Assembly (NCBI GenBank): GCA_019055375.1
Contig: JAHQIW010001301.1
Span: 62,001 to 126,000, forward strand
DNA: 64,000 nucleotides
Source: Parelaphostrongylus tenuis
Taxonomy: Eukaryota > Nematoda > Chromadorea > Rhabditida > Metastrongylidae
Reading direction: 5' to 3'
The translations under genes were made by a program, and so were the position numbers. Below, in pieces: positions 10,269 to 20,958 of the stretch (position 1 is the stretch's first letter; the number at the start of each line of letters is the position of its first letter). The notes below the pieces were generated by a model. That model made no database searches and had not been told where the DNA came from. It saw only the letters and a list, made by a program, of their open reading frames with translations.

Positions 10269-10400
10269 GCGAGTGATTGTAAAGGCCAGGTATGCATACA
10301 ATCACCTCAAACGAAATTATAAATTGAAGACGAATGCATGGCGCATCCGCGAGAGATGACCAACTCTGAGAGCTTCATCCCTTTTATCCTTTAAGCACAA
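10269..10400 (+). repeat. SINE S1 tail fragment
   Basis: GGCCAGGTATGCATACAATC, CACCTCAAACGAAATTATAA and GAAGACGAATGCATGGCGCA match the 3' half of S1 at 46.56-46.63 kb. The tRNA-like head is absent, its place being taken by family A. Confidence 0.65.
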
Positions 10401-13019
10401 AACTAGAATCAAGAAACTTCACCCTATCAGGTGATTACTAACAGTCTGAAGGAAGAGGGTTCTTTCTGATTAAAAGGGAACAATTGGACAAGCGATCTCA
10501 TCTGGTGGAAAAAAAGATTGTTAGTAACCATTCGAAAGCTGAGGCTTGAGTACTAGTCTACAGCCACACTTCGCCAGTCGTTCAAAACACCATTCCGTAA
10601 CGCTGTAACGTTCTAAATATGGTCATGTTCCATAAAACCGCGTGTTATTTTCTCTTGTCTCTCTTATGGATCGATGGACAAAAGTCTTTCTTAAGACTGC
10701 TAGTACTTATACTACAGCATAAGCTTCAATAAACTTAAAAATACATTTGCTTTTTAAAAATCTTTTTTGGTCTTTCGATCTACTCTTGTCTTCAGACGTG
10801 TGCTTCAAATATCACCGACCGGAGCTCTTTCTCTAAACTACTAGCAATTATGTGATAGCTTAAGTTTCCTGATTCAGACAATAGGCTTATTTTCTCGAAA
10901 TACGGTTTAGTAGTAAAGATACGGTCGAATTTTACATTATCGGCAACGTTGTTTATCGACTATTCGACAAGGCGACTGCCATGGCAGGAGGCGTGGAAGG
11001 GGCAAGGAGAGGCGGGACAATTGATATATTATCATTCAATTGGGAATTATTTCTCCGCTTTGGAGTTACATTTGATAGAACGACTGATTAAAGTACTAAG
11101 AAAATTTCTTTACACATTGATAAGCTTTACGGCTTGCGGCGAAATATAAGCGCAATAAAAATAAAGGCAAAAGGCGAGTGTGAAACGTAATTTTTGATAT
11201 GGATGTTACAGCGCCTCATAGAGGTGTCTCAAAAAATCAGCGACGTGAGCTGTAGCATCAAGACTCAGCTTTCCAGTGGTTATCAACTCTCCTTTGAAAC
11301 TTTCCTTTCTAGCGAATGGAGTGGTTTTCCATTCATCCTCTTCTTATCAGAAAGAACCCGTCAACGAGTTTCTTAATTTGTACAACCCCTAATGCGTAAC
11401 ACAAGTTCACTTAGCTGCTTTATGATTTCATGTTTGCTCGTACCTCAGCGTTCCGGTAATCAGATTGCATACTTCTAAGTTCTTCTTCTCTCTCCGTGCC
11501 TTCAATCCCTTTTATCTGAAAACAATGAAACAGCATGAAGTTTCAATTCTTTCATTAGGACTCAATCTTTCGTGCTTAATCATACTCGTTGTCGTTGTTA
11601 TCACCAATATCACCTTTGCCCTCGCAGTATTACTATAGGTGACGGACTTTTAATGGTGTGCTGAAAGCTGAGTTAGTAAAAAACTATTAACGAGAAAACT
11701 ATTTGCAAATCAAAAGAAACACTTAGATAGCATGGCTCTCTTTCTATATTTTCCGTGGTCACATCTACATTGATGTTTAAATAAAAATTCATTTTCTTTC
11801 ATTTCATTCAATTCATTCGAGAATTCATAAAATCCAATTCCATTTTTAAAATTCAGTTCCTTCCCTCTCACAAATCGTACTGAAGGATCGAAATTTCTGA
11901 CTTTTGTTTCGATAGTTTTGTGGGTATTCCCGTTTTGATCGCTTGTTGGATGTTGATGGAGTCGATTCTTTTTTAGTTATGAGACATGCATGCTAGGAGT
12001 TCTCCCTAAACTGGACCGCAAGGAAGAGTGCCTCGTCATTATGTGTGGACCTCTGTTTACACTTTGCATACACTACATTTCCAGCCTTCCGCGCTTCTCT
12101 CTGTGGAACTCTTCAGCTGGTCTTGTCAATAAATGGATCGTTATAGGTTCTTTATAAGGAAACTTGAAAAAGATAGGTGTTTATAAGAAACTATTTTGAT
12201 GGTATTGACCTAGAGGTTTTGAATATTTCTGCTGTGGTACACAGTGTTGTCTAAGTAGACTACTTCTAAGCTCTGCCTTCTCAAGTTATGACGAAAGCGG
12301 TGCAACCGAAGCATGCGCCAGGGTTGAATTCAATTCTCAATAGCAACCTCGTCGTGTCAGACCATGATGTAGACTCTCTTATTTACTAATGAGGTGGTTG
12401 ATAAAAGATCAGCCTACGAATCACATCTAAATTTTGCTGACTTAGATAGTTCCACATGTACGATTGGTGTAACGTGCTCGTTCGCTTTCACTCTTCCTAA
12501 GGATCCCAACTTTTATATAGTTTTTCTGCAAATGTTCTTGTGGAGTTTGTGACGTATTGAAATATGTAACGTGCAGTGGTCAGAGGTCTTAAAAAATTCG
12601 TACCGAGTTCAACTCAAACAATGCAGATTTGTGAAGTGAGTTGGGAACAACATAAAAATTGCTTCGGTTTAGCAGTTGTATCTGGTAGACTGGTTTTGGC
12701 GAACAGGTGAAAAGCGGCGCTTTTGGTAGAGTGGAAGGCTACCGTAAGCCACTGTTATAGTCAAACTAAATGCTTTTATGCTGTCGAGGACAAAGCTTGA
12801 TAATCTCCGAACATTCTATTTATTGATTAGTAATCTAATGCCATCGGAGATTCAATGTATACTGTTAACCTGGAAATATGTAAGTAATAATCAACTTTTT
12901 AGTCTACCATGCTTCAGTAATATTTTGAATGTGCAACTATCTTTCAACAACGATATAAGCAAGGATTAAAGGAATAGCGGTCATAATCCAATTCAACCAA
13001 TCTTCGGGATCTTGTCACT
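10401..13019. other. AT-rich, no supportable gene; scattered family-E remnants
   Basis: Blocks near 10.43-10.62 and 10.79-10.92 kb resemble family E (GATTACTAACAGTCTGAAG, GTAACCATTCGAAAGCTGAG). Small frames at 10949-11149, 11194-11376 and 12778-12969 have no motifs. No splice-bounded exon was convincing. Confidence 0.35.
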
Positions 13020-13039
13020 CCCTGAAGAAATTTCATAAG

Positions 13040-13350
13040 TCTGCCTGATAATCATTTTTGAGCCATGCATGTGACCTGTCGCGGGCACTTGAACAGTGCA
13101 ATACAAGCGTTTCGACCATAGAATCTCGTCAGCTGCACGGTGTCTTTTGTCTGAGCCAATTCCCTTTTTTTGGGGTGGGTGGGGAGCGCACTTACATAAA
13201 GGAACTGCAGACGCCGTATTCACACGCGTTGTCAAGTTATAAAATTCACCAAACGGGCAGTGTTGTACGATTGCTCTCGGCTGGTAATCGTGAAATATTG
13301 CACCATTCGTTTCGAGTGCTTTCTTAAGACCACGCTCAAGATCACAGACA
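13040..13350 (-). repeat. Family-A repeat, full reverse copy
   Basis: Reverse-orientation unit running from TTTTTGAGCCATGCATGTGA, through AGCGTTTCGACCATAGAATC and TCTCGTCAGCTGCACGGTG, to TTCGTTTCGAGTGCTTTCTT and AAGACCACGCTCAAG. About 310-340 bp long, it is a useful reference for the unit order. Both ends carry the short imperfect inverted repeat. Confidence 0.75.
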
Positions 13351-13544
13351 ACATGCATAGATTAAAAATCATTGTCATGCATTTTGAAATTTGAGTTACC
13401 AGCTAAGAGCATTAGGGTGTACAACGATGCCTGTCTATTGATTATTATTGCTTGACGGGGCTTGTAAACATTACGTTCGCTATTCCTCTATGCAAGGGTT
13501 TCTCCACTAGAAGGGATTAACTTAGACGAAAAGCACAGTTTAAC

Positions 13545-13685
13545 TGTCGAAAAAGTAGGGCCGAAACTCCTGTATTGCACTATAGAAGTGCCCATAAAAT
13601 TTACATGCATGGCTTAGAAAAGATTATCAGGTATATCGAAATTTGAGCAGTGTTTAGAAAAACACTCAAAGCGAATGGCCTCATC
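13545..13685 (+). repeat. Family-A repeat, forward fragment spanning a unit junction
   Basis: Reads GTATTGCACTATAGAAGTGC, ATGCATGGCTTAGAAAAGAT, TATCAGGTATATCGAAATTT and then GAGCAGTGTTTAGAAAAACA. The end of one unit therefore continues directly into the start of the next, as in the 18.9-20.1 kb cluster. Confidence 0.6.
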
Positions 13686-14335
13686 AGTTTTCAAAGAAAA
13701 AGAATTATGTGAGAACGTGATTACGTATAGCTGTTTCTAATTGAGATTCTGGTTATAGATTCACAATTTTTCCCAAATTCTGCAGTTCTTTTGTTGTACA
13801 CACATCAAACGCATTATCCACATATTCATGGTGAGGCTCAAGATGATCGGTGGAACCGTCTTGTCTATTTGAAATGTTGCGGATATGAATAGTGCGCTGA
13901 AGCTGAGCTCACCCATACTACCTCCATGTAGTGTAAACAGTTGCAGTTTAACAATTTTGTACGCCAGCCATAGTAGTTCAGTTTGGTTTGCTGAGGTTGA
14001 TGTACTAAAATGGATTGGCTCGATGTATTCCTGTAAACACAGTTTACGTACCGATTTGTAGGTATTCGGTTGACGAATCGACTGAGTTGCGACTCTGCAG
14101 TCAACTCGAATTGCATCCTACTCTGTGTCGTGCTTTGTGTGAGGCTCGCCATCACCAATCAGTTCTGAGCACGCAGATCTTACAAATAGTGAATATTCTT
14201 TTATAACGAGCAATGAATATGCTGTAAAGCGAACAATCTATAGTCCACAAAAAACAAAATGTCCAGTTGAACGAACATCCTATAGAGACATACATTACAA
14301 TAATAAAACTTCTTTTTATTTGATCGATTTTATGA
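13686..14335. other. No supportable gene
   Basis: Antisense-overlapping frames at 13865-14158 (minus) and 14015-14206 (plus) have no motif or splice support. Confidence 0.35.
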
Positions 14336-14470
14336 TTTTTAGAGGTGGCATGATTTTACAAATATACCTACTGATGAAGAGTGATGTGCAAGACATTTGC
14401 GTTCGACAGGACTTGAACCAGCATTTCAAGCAGTTACGATGATACCATCAGAACAATATACATACAAACT
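14336..14470 (-). repeat. Half copy of the S2 tRNA-like element
   Basis: AAATATACCTACTGATGAAG and AGTGATGTGCAAGACATTTG, followed by a degenerate B-box GGACTTGAACCAGCA, match the left arm of the foldbacks at 8.12 and 52.39 kb. No opposite arm is present. Confidence 0.55.
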
Positions 14471-14499
14471 TTTGACTTTGCCACTTTTAATCTACATTG

Positions 14500-14780
14500 C
14501 GGCCTGCGTCGAGTCCTAGCACTAATTGGACTTCTAGAACGTCTAGAAGCTCTTACAGAGAAATGGGAGCGTCAGCGACCTCTTCGGCCTTTCCGTCGAG
14601 TCCTACCACTAATTGAACTCCTAAAACGCCTAGAAGAACGTCTCCTGGTAGACCGACACAACGCCGACCTCTTTTAGAGCCAGCGTTAGCGTCAGAGGAA
14701 GGATTCGCCTTCTCCAAAATGGGCTTAGAGTGAGCCCTGGTCGTGACTCTTCACCTTCGACCTCGACTCGGCTGATGGTC
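14500..14780 (-). pseudogene. Arg/Ser-rich coding-like remnant
   Basis: One minus-strand frame encodes an RS-type run: RSTRRRSSRRFRSSISGRTR, then RKGRRGR, a TGA, RSHFSVRASRRSRSPISART. Another frame just upstream gives HQPSRGRR, a TGA, RVTTRAHSKPILEKANPSS. The RS pattern suggests a decayed piece of an SR-type splicing factor or another Arg/Ser-rich protein. It has stops and a probable frameshift, so it is called a pseudogene. The opposite strand is also open here (14417-14659, leucine-rich), so the coding direction is uncertain. An imperfect ~47-nt direct repeat with 87-nt spacing (14507 and 14594) shapes both readings. Confidence 0.25.
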
Positions 14781-14899
14781 AACCCGTGGGGCACTTTCCA
14801 TGGTGTGACCAGAATCTCAACATGGGCGTTCATATATGATTGAAAAGAAAATTTTAATCGATTGGATGGGAATGCCGTTTTTTTTGCATAAATCATGTG

Positions 14900-15683
14900 T
14901 GATTTTCATATCATTTGAAAGGTCTCCTTCCTGCGCATCTTCTATCTGCCATAGAATGGAATTGTCCAAGAAACAAAAAACGTTTGTTGATGCATTACTA
15001 ATACAAATTTAGTTCAAATGCTGCTGATGCTGTTCGCCGAGTCAATAAAGCTTGGGGCAACGGACTTGAAAGGCCTTTGGGATTTTAGTGTAGCTTGGTT
15101 TCTAACGTGTTGTTCTAGGCTATCATTTTGGCGGATACCGCACAGTGACACAATCTTCTCGCAGCAATAGCACAATTTTAATAAATAAGTGTTTAGCTGT
15201 GTGAACCCACTTTATTAGTACCACCCGAACGTGTCAATGGTAGAATGCTAGAAGAGTTTTGTTTTAATGAAAATTCGAAGCCTTTCATATGATTCAAGCT
15301 GTGCAGAGTTTTCAAATCCTAGTTTTAGTGACCGCCCTGTCGAGGATTATGGAAAAAGGGACTTCATATCGAGATCCCGAACTGTGACACCGTATACGAA
15401 GATTTTCTCGCATTATTCAGTGTTTGTCTATCTTCGCTGTTCTTTACTCTGTCTTAAAACCACTTGTTATGGGATTTGAATTCCTTTCGACGTGGGACTT
15501 ATGAGAAAATATCCATTTATAATGTCCCAAAACCTATAATCTTTAGGATACGCAGGTGAATGCAATCCCACTCTTTTTCATTCTTATTCTTTCATTTTCT
15601 TTACCTTCGCTAATAATTCTAAGCTCTTTGAAAGTGGTTTACTTGGCGTTCGTCTTGTTAATTTGAAATGAACTGTCATTTAG
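14900..15683. other. No supportable gene
   Basis: AT-rich, with one 70-codon frame (15267-15479) lacking any family signal or clear splice sites. Confidence 0.35.
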
Positions 15684-15798
15684 GCACTTCGGATCAACGC
15701 TACGCGCTGTTGGGCAGACATTGTGGCAGCAACAAGGTGTGCATAACTTCGATGATGGGAGGACGAAGTTCAAGTTGCTGTGTGAATGTGGCTTGTAG
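15684..15798 (+). CDS. Candidate exon of a cysteine-rich protein
   Basis: Preceded by an acceptor-like CTGTCATTTAG and followed by GTTCAT, a weak donor. The 115-nt interval is open as 2 nt + 37 codons + 2 nt. It encodes TSDQRYALLGRHCG, SNKVCITSMMGG and RSSSCCVNVAC, with spacing C-x5-C-x11-CC-x4-C. Paired and adjacent cysteines in a small exon suit an extracellular nematode Cys-rich domain. The family was not identified and no neighbouring exon was found. The weak donor is the main reason for doubt. Confidence 0.35.
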
Positions 15799-15799
15799 G

Positions 15800-17340
15800 T
15801 TCATCCAAATATATTTTCTTCATTTCACTCAGTGTATGTTTTTAAAATTTAGTTAGGCCTCAATGTAATGTTAGGGAATATGAAATCTGTGCTTTAGTGA
15901 GCAAAAAGCGGCTAATCCCAACAACATGAAGGAAGGGGATTTGCTAAGCTACTCATCACAGCAATGTGATACAGCGGGATTGAAGTTGTCACGTAGGTCA
16001 GTCACTCTACTTCAAAACTTCTTCGTTTCTAGACCACTCTTATTCTTTCGTTATCTGTTGAAGTTTATCAGCACGCAATTCTTGAATAGCCGTATTAATT
16101 GATACCACATTAGTTCTAAAATAATTTTTTTAGGGTTTTGCAGACCCTTCCTACACCAGAGTTTCCCTTGTTTCACCGAGAAGGAAGACTTAATATTGCA
16201 CTAACATTTAACGTAAACCGTCTTCTATCACAAAGAATTATGTCTAAATTTATAAAGAGACGCAGACTCTAATGATCGAGGCCTATAAGAATCCACAGCG
16301 TGAAATTGGTCCTTCTGAAATTCGATCTTTTCTATTAAAGGTCTAGAGTTGTCTTGTTATTTGCTTTCTCTATTTGATTTTATAGTTAGATTTAATGTCT
16401 GTAATAAATGGCAATAAAGCTTCCATGCCTATTCTGTTTTTCATGAGCAAGTGTGAATTTGCCAGTGTCACTGTCGAGAAAGTGTTCCGCATAGTCAAAT
16501 ATGAGTTTTCTCCATTTTGAAAATAGCCATTTGCCCTTGTTTGTCTCTTTGGGCAGTACTCTTCCTCTGTCTGCACCCATTTTCAGTCCGTTGGAAAAAA
16601 AATCTCGTATTTCAATTTTTCAAAACGGTTTACTCAGTACGTTGTGATAGTGAGAATAAAAATGAGTTCCACATCTAAGCATTTTTCGCTGGAAACAGCA
16701 TCTCTCCCTACAGACTTCTAGTGATTATTTGATAGGCGGAGACGTAGACCACTGGCTTATCCTTTCCGGTGGCCAACTTGTTCGGTTCGATCGTGTTGGT
16801 GTTTGGTGCAGCTGACTGCCATTTGATTCATGAGTGACTATAACACCAACTGGTCTTCGGATGGCACAACGTAATGCTGGCAGTATAACCGCTTCTAACA
16901 CTATTCGTTGAAGTTTCCTGGTAAACTCTTCAATTGTTCCTCTTTTGCATGAATGCCGTGGCTCTGTTGGATCGCTGGTTAGTATTATATTATCTTCTTT
17001 AAGACTATCTTTCAAGTATGGGAGTTTGAATTTGCTTTAGATGAATTATGCAGAAACCTTATGAGCGCTGTGATCTGGTGAAATGAATTGTAAATCCTCG
17101 TGCATGCAGCCCATACGTTGCAAACTCAAAGTCTGATGAATAACTAGAGCTGCGTAAAGAATTAAGGCAGCTATAAGAGTTTAATTACGAGAAACCGTGG
17201 AAAACGTTTGATTAGTACACGTAAAAGAGTGCGAGAATTTCGGTAATCCTTCGGTTTCTCGAGTCAAATATTTAAACTACGTGCTCGCATGCGAATATGT
17301 GTTTGGACCCGTGTGCTATGAGTTGTAATCTGTTGCTTGA
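15800..17340. other. No confident gene; possible decayed 3' part of the BEL/Pao element
   Basis: Minus-strand frames at 16725-17015 (with RKLQRIVLEAVILPALRCAI) and 16370-16576 lie downstream of the BEL/Pao protease remnant and could be pol debris. No RT, RNase H or integrase motif could be recognised, so they are not called. Confidence 0.3.
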
Positions 17341-17947
17341 CAACAGCTCTACTATGGTGCACATGCATTATAGGATTTTTGATATGCTTGGGCACTGTGG
17401 TTTTTGGAATCCGTGCTACGTATAGCTGCTTGTTGGTGGGGTAGTACAGAAAAGGATTTCACCAAATCTTTCTTGCTTTTCGGCATGGTTGACGACAGCA
17501 GTGCTAACTTGTACACGTCCTGCTCAATATGACACGCCTCTTCTTCTTCCTTGCGCTGTATTTGTGGCAATAGCTGCCGTTTTGCATTCCTTGTGTTTGT
17601 ATCGGTTTTTTGATTTTACCTGTGCACACGTATCCTAACATGTGGGAAGGAGATGCAGTCCGGATGAGAGTTCTATATGGGGCTCATCCTTTTTATCACT
17701 GTCCATGGGTGATCGCATCCGAGCAAGATGGAGAATTGTACAGTGGATTTGTTTCTGTTAGTGTCGATGTGAATATTGTTTTTACGGATGAAATCTAGCT
17801 ATTCTGCACATAGTTTTGGTTGCTGGAATGGGCCATCATATCGTTGTGTGTAAGAAGGAATAGTGAAAGTTAGTGACTGTCTGCGTCCCATACGTCAAGT
17901 GGGAATTTTTGTTATATGCGTTCCTCACTATGAGAACGAAATGTATT

Positions 17948-18068
17948 CAAATGTAATTTGACTTCTTCTGTGGCGGCTAGATGAAGCTCTTGTGCGAGTT
18001 CTTTATCAATAAAAGACATTTCGGCTCCTGAGTCCAATAATACAAAAACTTTTTGCAATTGTTTTGTT
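17948..18068 (-). pseudogene. BEL/Pao aspartic protease core, motif intact
   Basis: Minus-strand frame reads QKVFVLLDSGAEMSFIDKEL followed by AQELHLAATEEVKLHLNTFR. LLDSGAEMSFI is the catalytic DTG/DSG-type loop; the Asp would form half of the active site in the dimer that processes the gag-pol polyprotein. The following L-x-L-x-TF pattern fits the BEL/Pao protease family. A TAA ends the frame shortly afterwards. Two further fragments then align with later parts of the same domain in shifted frames, so the enzyme is dead as a whole although its active-site loop is unchanged. Confidence 0.75.
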
Positions 18069-18294
18069 GTTGGATTTAATTCATTCATTTATCCCGTAGG
18101 TGATACAGTTGGCTGTATCTTTGCTGTTGATCTTACGGATGATTTGTTTTCGACGGTTGACTTCTGCCCGATCTGATTTCTATTCCAAGTAAAAGTCGGT
18201 ACCCTTGATTCTTCCTCTTTAGTTGTACTCGTCTTCATATCCTTTTTGGATTTTTATTCCTTTGACGATTTTGGAGACGTTTTTTGGCCTGATG

Positions 18295-18505
18295 CTGAAT
18301 AGAGAGAGCATGATGTATGGTGCCGTTTCTGGCATCTACTGCATGAAGAACCTCTTCATTGCAGAGTACTGTGAGTTGGGGATGCACATATATGGCATAA
18401 CTTATTATTTTAAAAATATTGAAGTCTTTCTTGGGGCATTTTGTACTGAGTGCAGTATGGAGATTTGTGATTCTCTTTGCAATACGTGCAAATGGGTGTC
18501 GAGAA
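18295..18505 (-). pseudogene. BEL/Pao gag zinc-knuckle array
   Basis: A single minus-strand frame encodes CTYCKENHKSPYC, then after a stop NNKLCHICASPTHSTLQ, a TGA, then SCSRCQKRHHTSC. The first is CX2CX3HX4C. The second is CX2CX4HX4 with TGA exactly where the last Cys belongs, consistent with TGC or TGT mutating to TGA. The third is a CX2CX3HX3C variant. Such knuckles bind genomic RNA in retroelement gag proteins. Their frame and spacing are the strongest evidence for gag here. Confidence 0.75.
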
Positions 18506-18884
18506 TGGCTGCTTTGACTGCTTGGTAAAGGTTAACGAGGTGGTTTGACGGCTTATTAATTCCTCGTTGATTGAGAACTCTTCGAAATATTTTAGAAGTT
18601 AATGCGTGTTCTCGGGTCTGCCAGTTGTGGTAATCTTTCTGTCGAGGACCTTTCGTTGGGTATAAACAAGGAATTTTGACAACACCTTTTGGTACATGCA
18701 GTGATTGTCTACGATTGGATTAACTTGTCGATTATTGTTTGTATCCCCTCTAGTAGCATGCGGTGCTCACATATGGCTGGAGATCAAGGGGAAGTTTGGT
18801 CCAGCTTTTCTAGAAGTTGCCGTATGAGTTCCTACGAGTTTTCGTATTTGTTGGTGAGGAAATTGATGGTTTTCTGGTACCTTT

Positions 18885-20092
18885 CTTTTCGAGTGTTTAC
18901 TCAAGAATACAGCTCAAATTACAGCATGCATAATCAGTTCTGAGCTACGCATGTCATGCGGTCTGTTAAATGGGCTGACTTATAGAGCCCGATACACATG
19001 TTTCGACTTGACGGTCTCGTCGTCGGGCAGTTACCTTTCGTCTTCAGCCAATTCTCTCTGGGTGTTCAGTCACCTATACCGAGAATAAGTCAAGATACGT
19101 GTATCGGGCTCTATAATTCAGCCTATTTAGCAGATCACGTGACATGCGTGGTTCAAGAATGATTAGTTGGCATATCGAAATTTGAGCTGTGCTCTCAAGA
19201 AGACACTCGAAAGCAAAGGTATGATATACTAATGATACCAGCCAAGAGCAATCGAGTGTGCAACACTGTGTGTTCGGTGATAAGTTCACTGGCCATAGAG
19301 TGTAAAGTTGTCCCGATCCCATATGTCGCCGTTAAAAGTTGGATGGGAATGGTGGGTAGCTATAGAATTTTTACAGCAGCCGTACTGAGAGATTCATCGT
19401 TTGCTCTGCTGATTGTGAATAGGATAAACGATGTGATTGATCGCTCGGCGTGTGCTCTGAAGGCATTAATGCGAGCGCAGAGAGTTGTAGTATATTCAAA
19501 CACCATATCTTTCGTTTCGAGTGTTTTCTTAAGACCAAAGCTCAAATTTCAGTATACCTGATAATGATTTTTTGAGCCACGCATGTAAGTGGTCTATCAA
19601 AGAGGGCTGACTTGTTAAGCTCGATACACGTGTTTCAGTCTTGCGATCTCGTCAGTTGAGCAGTTACCTTTTCTCTTCTTTTGCCAATTCTGTGTGGGTG
19701 CTCTATGCTGTCTTGGGCTCTATAAGTCGGCCCTTTTTGATAGACCACTGACATGCGAGGCTCAAAATGATTAGTTGGCATATTGAAATTTGAGCTGTGG
19801 TCTTAAGAAAGCACTTGAAACGAAAGATATGATACATATTGAATACACCAGCCAAGAGCAATCGGGTGTGCAGCACTGTGTGTTCGGTGATAATTTCACG
19901 GGCCATAGAGTTTAAGACGTTCGTAGTCGATAAAACTTAGTGTAGAAACTGGAGCACCCACACAGGATTGGCAAAAGACGAGAAAGGGTAACTGCCCAAC
20001 TGACGAGATCGCAAGATCGAAACACGTGTATCGGGCTCTATGAGTCAGCCCCCTTTGATAGACCACTGACATGCGTGGCTCAAAAAATGGTT
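18885..20092. repeat. Composite family-A cluster inserted in BEL/Pao gag
   Basis: Four arms in alternating orientation: reverse (about 18885-19067), forward (about 19088-19310), unrelated or diverged spacer (19310-19510), reverse (about 19511-19712) and forward (about 19713-20092). Forward arms show ATCGAAATTTGAGCTGTG, CCAGCCAAGAGCAATCG and GATCGAAACACGTGTATCGG. The flanks carry TGGTACC on the left and TGGTTACC on the right, a possible target-site duplication. The apparent ORFs inside are antisense artefacts of the repeats. Confidence 0.7.
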
Positions 20093-20432
20093 ACCATACA
20101 TATTGATATTCAAGCACCTTCTTCGGAGCCTCTTCTGCTGGGTTTGAATATTTTTCGAATTCTTCCTCAACGTTTGAAAACGTTGAGTGCGTTTGTTCAC
20201 ATGCCATTGCAAATTCGCGCAATAAACGTTCAAGTTTTTCGAGGGCGCCTACTCCTTCTTCTAGCTGTTGTAAAATTTCTTTAACGAAGGTTGGCGTTAT
20301 TTTTCCCTGCACGGCTGTGATGTTGATAGTTTCTAGTCTCTGTTGTTTGTGTTGCCCTAAAACCATTTCCAGATCCTTAGTAAGCTTTGAAAGTAGTCGT
20401 CTGCGACTTACGATTGCTAATTGGGACGGCAT
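20091..20432 (-). pseudogene. BEL/Pao gag N-terminal segment
   Basis: A 113-codon frame opens at ATG with MPSQLAIVSRRRLLSKLTKD and stays open to the junction with the family-A cluster. It contains TAVQGKITPTFVKEILQQLE and the charged segment EKLERLLREFAMACEQ, predicted to be helical and coiled-coil-like. It occupies the expected gag start position upstream of the zinc knuckles and protease on the same strand. Its last few residues are encoded at the junction. Codons resume beyond the cluster near 18880 (YQKTINFLTNKYENS, then ELIRQLLEKL), so gag was whole before insertion. Confidence 0.65.
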
Positions 20433-20909
20433 GATAGAGTTTATCGATTATTTGACTTTTTACTCAAATGAGCAATTGAGCTGACCTGCATCCTTTATTG
20501 AGCTGGCAGCTGCTGTGGGGTGAAGTTTGATTTAGTAGGCAACTACAGTAGGTTAAGGCAAATAGCGTAGATAGAGGAGCACACTGCAGTATTGAGACGA
20601 TGGGTTCGATTTAAAAGGGCAGTGCATCAATATTAGCAGAGGTGCACCAGAGCTTTGAGGAAAAAGGTTGGATTCAGAAGGGGCCAATGCACTAGTTCGT
20701 GGCAAAAGTTGTTTAGTGGTTATATTGAGTTGTTTAGGCTACGCGGGACTTTTACTAGATACTTCTCTACCGAACACCTTGTCTTGGATTACCGCTTATC
20801 TTTATAATAACAGTACAACAATATTAATAAGCTACATAAGAAGATTACAAATATACGACAGAATAAGTGGAAGAAGTGTAAGTCGAATTCGAGTCTGGAA
20901 ATAACCTCT
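20433..20909 (-). other. Presumed 5' leader of the BEL/Pao remnant; no gene
   Basis: Upstream of the gag ATG on the minus strand. No LTR pair or convincing primer-binding site was found. The plus-strand frame 20668-20904 has no motif. Confidence 0.35.
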
Positions 20910-20941
20910 GGCCAATAAAAAAACCTTCTCAGAGAGAGGAT
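20910..20941. repeat. Target-site duplication, left half (RTE copy 3)
   Basis: 32 bp, starting GGCCAATAAA and ending CAGAGAGAGGAT, matching 24241-24273 except for one extra A in the A-run. Confidence 0.9.
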
Positions 20942-20958
20942 CTTAAGTATCACCTGTA

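Larger units (their letters stand above)
17350..20432 (-). mobile_element. BEL/Pao LTR retrotransposon remnant (gag-protease), interrupted
   Basis: On the minus strand the order is gag N-terminus (20432 to about 20094), gag middle (about 18880-18540), three zinc knuckles (about 18500-18300), aspartic protease (about 18070-17940) and the post-protease segments ILLGCDHPWTVIK and ELSSGLHLLPTC. This order and these motifs are typical of BEL/Pao elements (protease domain family DUF1758). RT, RNase H and integrase were not recognised. A 1.2-kb family-A cluster splits gag. LTRs could not be delimited: 20433-20909 should hold the 5' leader, but no LTR pair is visible. Confidence 0.75.

Noticed and set aside
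13058..13358. ORFs on both strands at 13 kb
   Set aside because: Both lie entirely inside a family-A repeat copy.
16370..17015. BEL/Pao integrase or RT in minus-strand frames
   Set aside because: The position is right, but no catalytic or zinc-binding motif of either domain could be read.
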